A stretch of DNA of 8,549 nt from JAKQHY01 sp034429475 (lineage in GTDB: Bacteria; Chloroflexota; Anaerolineae; B4-G1; SLSP01): the NCBI GenBank assembly GCA_034429475.1, contig DAOUGD010000265.1:1-8549 (forward strand), read 5' to 3'. The translations under genes were made by a program, and so were the position numbers. Positions 1 to 5,203 of this stretch are shown here, in pieces; the stretch's first letter is position 1; every line of letters starts with the position of its first letter. The notes below the pieces were generated by a model that did not search any database, was not told where the DNA came from, and worked only from the letters and a program-made list of their open reading frames with translations.

Positions 1-1
1 G

Positions 2-46
2 CTGAAGCCCGGTGTGTACGTGTATACCCCGGCTTCAGTCGGTTTT
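2..46 (+). terminator. Hairpin at left edge, possible terminator of an upstream gene
   Basis: Bases 2-9 (CTGAAGCC) pair perfectly with 31-38 (GGCTTCAG). Inside, 11-16 pairs with 23-28, with two G-U pairs, leaving a six-base loop. Four bases after the stem there is a run of four T (43-46). This is the shape of an intrinsic terminator for a gene entering from the left, but the T-run is short and displaced. It could instead be a structured leader or part of a repeat, since CCCGGTGTG occurs at both 8-16 and 48-56. Confidence 0.35.
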
Positions 47-202
47 CCCCGGTGTGCTCAATTACCGGATTATTTTGTTAATCTTCATCAATCATCGGCG
101 CGCGAGTGGCGAATACTTTGTGACAGTAACCAATTCGCTGATTCGCCGACCTGCTCCTTACTCCGTTTATGGTTATAACGAGAATTCCCCAAAGTGTCAA
201 GA

Positions 203-235
203 TTGCTTTCGAGAGTAGCGCCTTCGTGGTAAAAT
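203..235 (+). promoter_or_regulatory. Possible sigma-70-type extended -10 promoter
   Basis: TAAAAT at 230-235 is preceded by TG at 227-228 with one base between, which is the extended -10 pattern. No good -35 hexamer sits at the ideal distance: TTGCTT at 203-208 leaves 21 bases, which is long. The position, about 60 bases before the lipoprotein start, is reasonable. This is a weak, motif-only call. Confidence 0.25.
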
Positions 236-252
236 CTGTTTGTCGTCGAAAA

Positions 253-282
253 ATCCGTGGCCATCCGCGTTTGTCTGCGTCC
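253..282 (+). repeat. Three tandem decamers with an ATCCGTG-like core before the lipoprotein gene
   Basis: Units are ATCCGTGGCC (253-262), ATCCGCGTTT (263-272) and GTCTGCGTCC (273-282). All follow the pattern RTCYGYG plus three bases, with a period of exactly 10. A looser fourth unit, ATCTGTTTGT, lies at 234-243. The block ends 15 bases before the start codon. Related blocks with periods of 9 and 8-9 precede the genes at 4689 and 5204, in the same orientation relative to the gene. Function is unknown. Confidence 0.6.
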
Positions 283-297
283 AATAGGGATTGGGGA

Positions 298-2355
298 ATG
301 ATGAAAAAGTTTTGGCTGATACTGATAGGGTTGCTCGGTTTGCTGGGCGCATGCCAAGTAGAAACGGCGGCGCCGCCGGTTTTGGTGACGCGGATCGTCA
401 CGCTGACGCCCACGCCGATTCCCCCGACCGCGACGCCCGCGCTGCCCACGCCCATCCCACTGGCGTCCCGCTCGCCGGAAGAGGTGATGGCCCGCCTCGG
501 CGCGGATTTGGGCGGGGTGGGGGATCGCGCCCTGGAATTTGTGGACGTCGCCAAAACGCTGCGCCGCTGGGAAACGCTCGACGCGGACACATGCCCCGAA
601 GGCGACGACGTCTGCCGCTATGCCCCGCTGGACGAGGCCGGCTGGCCCACCACCGACGCGCGCACAGTCTTCTTCGACTTCCGCCCCTACGGCGCGTGGT
701 GGAGCGCGGATCAGAGCCAGTGCCCCCAATGTCAGGACGGCGATTTTATGATCGATCTGAGCGGCGCCTACAAGCTGAGCTTCACCGGCGAGGCGACGCT
801 GCAATCGGCGGAGGGGATGCTGGACGTCCGCAGCCAGATGTACGACCGGACGACGAACACCACCACCGCCGACGTCGTCGTGAAGCCGGGGCAGGGGCTG
901 CTCTTCGTCAAATTCGTCAACACGCGCCGCACGCCCGATAGCGCGCCGAACACCGGCATTGCGGACGTGCGCCTGCTGCGTCCCGGCTACGACCTGAGTA
1001 CCACCGACACGTTTACGCCGTGGATCCTCGAAGCCGTCCAGCCGTTCAGCACGCTGCGCTTTATGAACTGGGTCGGCGGCAACAATATCAATCCGCCGTT
1101 TGAGTCGGAGAACGCCACCCTGGAATGGTCGGAACGTACTCTGCCCGCGATGCGCCAGAATCAGGGGGAGGGCGTGGCGTGGGAATATGTCATCGAGCTG
1201 GCAAATCTGACCGGCAAAAACGTCTGGATCAACATCCCCATCCACGCCAGCGACGATTACGTGACCGGCCTGGCGCAGTTGCTCAAGGACACGCTCCACG
1301 CGGACACGCTCATCTACATCGAATCCAGCAACGAGGTGTGGAACGGCATCTTCACGCAGAACGAGTACAACCAGAAAGCCGCCGAAGCCGAAGTCGCGGC
1401 GGGCAATTCTACGCTGAACAACGACGGTACGCTCCTCACTGGCCTGTGGGGACAGCGGCGGCACATCCGGCGGCTGATGGAGATCAGCAACATCTTCCGG
1501 GGCGTCTTTGGCGACGACGCCATCAACACCCGCATCCGCGTCATCCACTCGTGGTGGGCTTTGGCGACGGACGCTTATGAGTTGCAGTTGGAGTGGCTCA
1601 ACGCCACCTACGGCCCGCCTAACCAGTACCTTTACGCCGTAGCCGCCGCCGGATATTTCAACGTCGAGGGGATTTCTGACGATGCAACGTCCGACGAAGT
1701 CTTCAAGCGGCTGCGCACCAGCAGCGAGAACAACGTGAGTGGCCGGTTGGCGCTGCAAGCCGTCGCCGACCGCTACGGCCTCAAGCACGCGCTCTACGAG
1801 GCCGGGCCTGATACTGCCGGGCCGCTCCAATGGGATCGGGACACGCGCCTGCTGCTCACCCTCATTGACGCCCACCGCGATCCCCGGATGAAAGAGCTGG
1901 TGCTTTACGATATCTGGAATCACTGGCTGGCGAACCCCGACCTGGACGCCGACATGTACATTTACTTCACGCTGCAAAGCGCGTACAGCCGGTGGGGGAT
2001 GTGGGGACTGACGGAGGACATCATGGCCTTGCAGACGCCCAAATTCCAGGCGATCACCGACCTGGTGGGGCTGACGCAATCGCCGCCGCCCGCGCCGTCC
2101 TTCGTCAAAGCGGCGCAGTTGGACGATGGCCGTGTCGTCGTGACGTGGTCGCCGGCCTTCCGCGCGGAAAGCTACACCGTCAAGCGCAGCGACAGCGACG
2201 GCGGCCACTACCGCACCATGGCGGCGGGCCTGACGGAAACCGTCTACGCCGACCCTGACGTTCAGCCGGGGCAGACGGCCTACTACGTCGTTGCGGCGGT
2301 CAACGCGCAGGGGGAAAGTGGCAATTCAGTGCAGGCGATAGAGAAGTTGCCATAG
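298..2355 (+). CDS. Secreted lipoprotein, predicted glycosidase-like barrel with C-terminal fibronectin III domain
   Basis: This 685-residue protein starts at tandem ATGs (298 and 301); AGGGA at 286-290 favours 298. The N-terminus has two lysines, a hydrophobic stretch (5-18) and lipobox L-G-A-C with Cys19, so it should be lipidated and exported. A Thr-Pro-rich spacer (about 36-53) is typical of Chloroflexota surface lipoproteins. Residues about 70-590 resemble large proteins often labelled cellulose-binding in Planctomycetes and relatives. Matching signatures are LRFMNW (253-258), YVIELANLTG (297-306), NIPIHASDDYV (312-322) and YIESSNEVWN (340-349). Asn345-Glu346 looks like the acid/base pair of clan GH-A glycosidases, and Glu501 in LYEAG is a candidate nucleophile. 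Both catalytic roles are inferred. Residues about 597-683 form a fibronectin type III-like domain (VVVTWSPA, YTVKRSDSDGG, YYVVAAVNAQGES). Probable role: binding or cleaving an external polysaccharide; substrate unknown. It lies 23 bases before the next gene. Confidence 0.85.
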   Translation: MMKKFWLILIGLLGLLGACQVETAAPPVLVTRIVTLTPTPIPPTATPALPTPIPLASRSPEEVMARLGADLGGVGDRALEFVDVAKTLRRWETLDADTCPEGDDVCRYAPLDEAGWPTTDARTVFFDFRPYGAWWSADQSQCPQCQDGDFMIDLSGAYKLSFTGEATLQSAEGMLDVRSQMYDRTTNTTTADVVVKPGQGLLFVKFVNTRRTPDSAPNTGIADVRLLRPGYDLSTTDTFTPWILEAVQPFSTLRFMNWVGGNNINPPFESENATLEWSERTLPAMRQNQGEGVAWEYVIELANLTGKNVWINIPIHASDDYVTGLAQLLKDTLHADTLIYIESSNEVWNGIFTQNEYNQKAAEAEVAAGNSTLNNDGTLLTGLWGQRRHIRRLMEISNIFRGVFGDDAINTRIRVIHSWWALATDAYELQLEWLNATYGPPNQYLYAVAAAGYFNVEGISDDATSDEVFKRLRTSSENNVSGRLALQAVADRYGLKHALYEAGPDTAGPLQWDRDTRLLLTLIDAHRDPRMKELVLYDIWNHWLANPDLDADMYIYFTLQSAYSRWGMWGLTEDIMALQTPKFQAITDLVGLTQSPPPAPSFVKAAQLDDGRVVVTWSPAFRAESYTVKRSDSDGGHYRTMAAGLTETVYADPDVQPGQTAYYVVAAVNAQGESGNSVQAIEKLP

Positions 2356-2378
2356 AATATCTACAAATCAGGTGTGGA

Positions 2379-3095
2379 ATGCAGATTGAACCCTATTTAG
2401 ATCTCCCCGCAATGGTCAAACCGTCACTCAGGAAGGATGCCTTATATCAAATCAGAATTGGAGATAACGGCATAGAAGTGGCTACAGCAGCAGGTTTCTA
2501 TGGACACAAGAGTAGCGAGCCACTGTTGGTTATCCCACCTAACCGATTAGTGCGGGTGTGGTTGACCAAAGACAGGTGGCTTTCTCTGGATTGGTGCCGG
2601 ATAACTTATCTGGACGACCAAAACGTGGAATGTTCTTTGGCCTTTACTATTAAATTTCAAACTGAATCTTCTGGGGGCCGCTTAGGAAATAAGGCTACAC
2701 GAAAGGCAGCACGAGTTATTGAGAAAATAATCCGTGGCGAACCGGCTTGGGAACACCCCCCTGTTCGCATCACTGCGAAGCCACTTGGTCTGGCTACTAC
2801 GTTACTCTTACCTTTATTGCTCTTTGGTGCAATACTTCTTCGTATAATGCCCCCTGATGGTTTCGATCTGGCTCTGTTGGAGGTAGGTGTATTTTTATTT
2901 TTCATCGCTCTTCCAGGTATTTTCGTATACCAAATACAGATGCATACCTCTTGGCCCACGATAGGCAAAATAGGAGCATCCATCTTGGTGATTCTATTGG
3001 CGGTGATCCTATGGATAGTGAGTGTATCAATCATTGACCATTATCGCCTTGAGAAACTGTCTGAAGGACTGTTCCTGTTTGAAAGGTATGTCTAA
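2379..3095 (+). CDS. Hypothetical membrane protein, three predicted C-terminal helices
   Basis: I do not recognise this 238-residue protein. Residues 1-130 look soluble and beta-rich, with alternating strands such as LYQIRIGDNGIEVAT and LVRVWLTKDRWLSLDW, which would suit a small pleckstrin- or GRAM-like fold (inference). Three hydrophobic segments follow, at about 137-156, 164-186 and 198-219, so the soluble part probably sits against the membrane. The ribosome binding site is weak (AGG at 2370-2372). The gene ends in TAATG, sharing one base with the phosphatase gene, so the two may be co-translated. GC is about 45% or lower by hand count of sample lines (33% around 2881-2940), against about 60% or more in the lipoprotein gene upstream. 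That suggests separate origin or relaxed selection. The frame is intact across 717 bases and ends exactly at a coupled start, which supports it being real. Confidence 0.75.
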   Translation: MQIEPYLDLPAMVKPSLRKDALYQIRIGDNGIEVATAAGFYGHKSSEPLLVIPPNRLVRVWLTKDRWLSLDWCRITYLDDQNVECSLAFTIKFQTESSGGRLGNKATRKAARVIEKIIRGEPAWEHPPVRITAKPLGLATTLLLPLLLFGAILLRIMPPDGFDLALLEVGVFLFFIALPGIFVYQIQMHTSWPTIGKIGASILVILLAVILWIVSVSIIDHYRLEKLSEGLFLFERYV

Positions 3096-3541
3096 TGGAC
3101 GCTATCATCCCCTGGCTCTACATCGGCAAATACCGAGACACCCTGAACGGCGCCTTACTCTCCATGCACAAGATCGGCGCGATCCTGGAACTGGCCGAAC
3201 CGGTGACCTATCCCACCCTCTTCACTTTGTACTTGCCGGTGGAGGATGGCGAGCCTCTGCCGCAGCATCTCCTCCGGCAAGGCGTAGACTTCATCCTGGC
3301 CGCCAAACGCCAGGAGCCGCGGGTGTTGGTCGCGTGCGGCGCGGGCATCAGCCGTTCCGTCGCCTTTGCCGTCGCCGCATTGAAAGAAGCCGAAGGGCTG
3401 AGCCTGCTGGAAGCGCTACGCCTCATCCACATACATCATTCTGAAGCGCTTCCTCATCCGGCGCTTTGGGGGTCGTTGTGCGAGTATTATCAGGAAGACG
3501 TCCCACTGCACGAAATGCTCGGCGCACTTCATAATGAATAA
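3095..3541 (+). CDS. Dual-specificity-phosphatase-like protein (Cys-based)
   Basis: This 148-residue protein has the compact layout of a bacterial dual-specificity phosphatase. The opening IIPWLYIGKYRD matches the usual start of the fold. Asp51 in LPVEDGEP fits the general acid. CGAGISRS supplies the C-X5-R phosphate loop, with nucleophile Cys81 and Arg87. The final HPALWGSLCEYY (121-132) matches the usual C-terminal helix. The residue before the catalytic Cys is Ala80 (codon GCG), where most family members have His. That could lower activity, or be a trait of this subgroup. The expected role is removing phosphate from Ser/Thr/Tyr in cytoplasmic proteins or from another phospho-ester; the substrate cannot be read from the sequence. 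The start overlaps the stop of the preceding membrane protein (TAATG), with AAAGG at 3082-3086 as a possible ribosome binding site. GC rises back to the high background here. Confidence 0.85.
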   Translation: MDAIIPWLYIGKYRDTLNGALLSMHKIGAILELAEPVTYPTLFTLYLPVEDGEPLPQHLLRQGVDFILAAKRQEPRVLVACGAGISRSVAFAVAALKEAEGLSLLEALRLIHIHHSEALPHPALWGSLCEYYQEDVPLHEMLGALHNE

Positions 3542-3542
3542 A

Positions 3543-3603
3543 AGGTGGGGCGCACTTGGCTAAAAAGCTGGGTCTTGACTGTGAAATCAAGTGCGCCTCA
3601 CCT
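3543..3603. repeat. 61-base inverted repeat / hairpin with 17-bp stem
   Basis: Arm 3543-3559 (AGGTGGGGCGCACTTGG) pairs along its whole length with 3587-3603 (TCAAGTGCGCCTCACCT); only two pairs are G-U (3548 with 3598, 3559 with 3587). The loop is 27 bases. The 5' arm begins two bases after the phosphatase stop. The 3' arm ends two bases before the ribosome binding site of the next gene. There is no T-run after it on the + strand, so it is not a standard intrinsic terminator in that direction. It could be a small non-autonomous repeat with terminal inverted repeats, an mRNA-stability hairpin or a translation-control element. TCAAG at 3587-3591 could alternatively pair with CTTGA at 3574-3578, a weaker competing fold. 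Confidence 0.7.
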
Positions 3604-3605
3604 CA

Positions 3606-3611
3606 AAGGAG
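3606..3611 (+). promoter_or_regulatory. Ribosome binding site AAGGAG, fixing the start at 3619
   Basis: AAGGAG sits seven bases before ATG at 3619-3621. The frame is open upstream to a TTG at 3556, but that TTG lies inside the hairpin arm and has no suitable site before it. It would also add 21 polar residues in front of the first membrane helix. The ATG is therefore the better start. Confidence 0.75.
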
Positions 3612-3618
3612 ACAATCA

Positions 3619-4611
3619 ATGACCAAAAAACAGGCGTTTCTATTGGGCGTGTGCGTTGGAATCGGGCTATTGCTGCTGGTAGGCTTCGCGCAGCGCCCCC
3701 AGACCGGCGACGCCACCCCCGCCGATTTGCGGCCCGGCTACCGTGAGCTCTACATGGATTTGATCGCGCGGGCATACGCGGCAGATTCTTCGTTGGATTT
3801 GCAGATGTTGTTGGGAGAAGACTGGACGCCGGAGCTTTCGCAGATCACGTTACAAGCCCTGTTGGATAAAACACCCGCATCCGCACAAGAAGCGCGGGGA
3901 CGAATCACGCGGTTGGCGACGGCGTTGGAGGTATCGGTAACATCCCCTCGAACAACTTCAAGTAGCAGGCCCTCTTCCTTCTTCGCTGGCTTGATGCTTA
4001 TCCTGTTTGTACTTAGCATAAGTGTATTAGTTGTTATCTTTGTGGGGAAAATCGGACCCCCTCTTAAAACGACGCTCCTTGCACTAATGATACGCAAGAA
4101 ATACCCGGCCGCAACGGCCCCGGAATACGTCCGCAAATACAAACCCACCGTAGCCCCCACTCCGTGGGAAGGCGAATCTACCTTACCAATGCTGCAATTT
4201 ACCTCTACCTACACTCTGGGGGACGACCGTTATGATCCCTCCCGTAGCATCGAGACGTCGAAAGGTCAGTTTTTGGGCGAGTGTGGGGTGGGGATGGTGT
4301 CGGCCAGCAAGCAAGGGCAATCACGGCTTGCGACCGCTTTTGAAGTGTGGATGTTTGATAAAAACGACATCCGCACGCAGACGCACATCCTGCTCAGCGA
4401 GTACGCCGCGCAAGACGAGGAAGTCCGCCCTCGATTGGTAAAAGACAATCCATCCAGCCTGGTAGAACCGGGACTGATCATTTCCCTGCAAACGGCCACC
4501 TTGCAGCTCCGGGCCAAAGTCATAGATGTCCAGTATCTTGCCCACGACCAACGCTCCCGCTGCTACTTTGAGCGGCTGGCGTTGGAAATCGCCGTGTGGC
4601 AGACCCAATAA
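3619..4611 (+). CDS. Two-helix membrane protein, uncharacterised, Chloroflexota type
   Basis: The 330-residue protein has an N-terminal membrane helix (about 6-24, after the lysines of MTKKQ). An outward or inter-membrane segment (about 25-118) includes PADLRPGYRELYMDLIARAYAADSS, which looks like a helical pair. A second helix spans about 121-143, followed by a C-terminal domain of about 185 residues. The C-terminal half contains the strongly hydrophilic stretch AFEVWMFDKNDIRTQTHILLSEYA (240-263). I recall that pattern as conserved in hypothetical membrane proteins of Anaerolineae, but cannot name a function. With Lys-rich residues after helix 2 (KTTLLALMIRKKY), the C-terminal domain is probably cytoplasmic. 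A clear AAGGAG precedes the start, and the hairpin at 3543-3603 lies just upstream. A role as a scaffold or sensor would be guesswork. Confidence 0.8.
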   Translation: MTKKQAFLLGVCVGIGLLLLVGFAQRPQTGDATPADLRPGYRELYMDLIARAYAADSSLDLQMLLGEDWTPELSQITLQALLDKTPASAQEARGRITRLATALEVSVTSPRTTSSSRPSSFFAGLMLILFVLSISVLVVIFVGKIGPPLKTTLLALMIRKKYPAATAPEYVRKYKPTVAPTPWEGESTLPMLQFTSTYTLGDDRYDPSRSIETSKGQFLGECGVGMVSASKQGQSRLATAFEVWMFDKNDIRTQTHILLSEYAAQDEEVRPRLVKDNPSSLVEPGLIISLQTATLQLRAKVIDVQYLAHDQRSRCYFERLALEIAVWQTQ

Positions 4612-4614
4612 GAA

Positions 4615-4650
4615 ACCCGTTTCATCCGTAAAATCCGTTAAATCCGTCTC
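4615..4650 (+). repeat. Four tandem nonamers with an ATCCGT core before the acetyltransferase gene
   Basis: The units are ACCCGTTTC (4615-4623), ATCCGTAAA (4624-4632), ATCCGTTAA (4633-4641) and ATCCGTCTC (4642-4650). The six-base core is exact in three units and one base off in the first; the last three bases vary. The block begins three bases after the preceding stop codon and ends 38 bases before the next start codon. It shares its core with the decamers at 253-282, but the period is 9, not 10. Confidence 0.7.
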
Positions 4651-4688
4651 CTATTGCATATACCTTCTAAAACCAAAGAGGAGTTCCT

Positions 4689-5117
4689 ATGATACTCAAA
4701 CCGATTGGCAAAGATAACTGGCGTATTGCCATCCGCCTGGAAGTTGCGCCGGAGCAACGCATGTTTGTCGCTTCCAACCTTTATTCCATCGCCGAATCAA
4801 AATTCGAACCCCAGGCGGTGTCGTTGGGCATTTATAACGACGATGACACGATGGTGGGTTTCCTGATGTACGGCGCGCCCCACAACGAAATGTGGATTTG
4901 GCGTTTGATGGTGGATCAACATTACCAGCAGCAGGGATACGGGCGTGCGGCGATGCAGGCCATCGTCGCCGCCTTGCAAGCGATGGGACATGAAGAGATT
5001 TTCATAAGCTATCATCCCGATAATACGGTCGCGGCGCAGCTCTACGCCGACCTCGGCTTCGCTCAAACCGGGCGCATCGAAGACGGCGAAGTCGTTGTGC
5101 GCCTTGGCCCGTCCTAG
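4689..5117 (+). CDS. GNAT-family N-acetyltransferase, resembling BltD-type polyamine acetyltransferases
   Basis: The 142-residue protein has the length and order of a single GNAT domain. Key parts are NLYSIAESKFEPQAVSLGIY (30-49), then GFLMYG (57-62) in the central strands. WRLMVDQHYQQQGYGRAAMQ (71-90) contains the acetyl-CoA pyrophosphate loop Q-Q-Q-G-Y-G (80-85). NTVAAQLYADLGF (112-124) is the usual C-terminal helix and strand. The first block, with the invariant-looking ESKFEP, strongly resembles spermine/spermidine acetyltransferases of the BltD type, which transfer acetyl from acetyl-CoA to polyamines in the cytoplasm. I am confident of GNAT and less so of the substrate. AGAGGAG (4677-4683) lies five bases before the ATG. 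Nothing nearby suggests a polyamine pathway, so it looks like a single-gene unit behind the nonamer repeats. Confidence 0.85.
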   Translation: MILKPIGKDNWRIAIRLEVAPEQRMFVASNLYSIAESKFEPQAVSLGIYNDDDTMVGFLMYGAPHNEMWIWRLMVDQHYQQQGYGRAAMQAIVAALQAMGHEEIFISYHPDNTVAAQLYADLGFAQTGRIEDGEVVVRLGPS

Positions 5118-5151
5118 TTTCATTGCCAATCTTTTTCAACGGATTGAACGA

Positions 5152-5192
5152 ATCCTTTGATCCTGCCATTCCGTAAATCCTGTTATCTTTGT
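5152..5192 (+). repeat. Degenerate short-period repeat (ATCCTG/ATTCCGT-like) before the ADP-ribosylglycohydrolase gene
   Basis: Consecutive units read ATCCTTTG (5152-5159), ATCCTGCC (5160-5167), ATTCCGTAA (5168-5176), ATCCTGTT (5177-5184) and ATCTTTGT (5185-5192). The period is 8 with one unit of 9. The block runs directly into AGGAGG. The core ATCC(T/G)(G/T) is close to that of the blocks at 253-282 and 4615-4650, and each lies on the coding strand before a start codon. Confidence 0.55.
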
Positions 5193-5203
5193 AGGAGGAA
5201 AAA

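Noticed and set aside
12..218. A 68-codon open frame on the + strand in the left non-coding region
   Set aside because: It begins inside the edge hairpin, has no ribosome binding site, and its product resembles no protein I know.
88..2208. A 706-codon open frame on the - strand opposite the lipoprotein gene
   Set aside because: Its product is Arg-, Gly- and Val-rich low-complexity sequence with no motif, while the + strand shows a lipobox, barrel motifs and a fibronectin domain. Long antisense frames are usual in high-GC coding DNA.
2657..3034. A 125-codon open frame on the - strand within the low-GC membrane protein gene
   Set aside because: It has no ribosome binding site or motif, and the + strand frame ends in a coupled TAATG with the phosphatase.
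3556..3618. TTG at 3556 as the start of the two-helix membrane protein
   Set aside because: It lies inside the hairpin arm without a ribosome binding site, whereas ATG 3619 has AAGGAG seven bases upstream and places the first helix at the N-terminus.
253..5192. Reading the short-period repeats as a CRISPR array
   Set aside because: Units are 8-10 bases with 3-base variable parts and occur at three separate loci; there are no long spacers and no cas genes.
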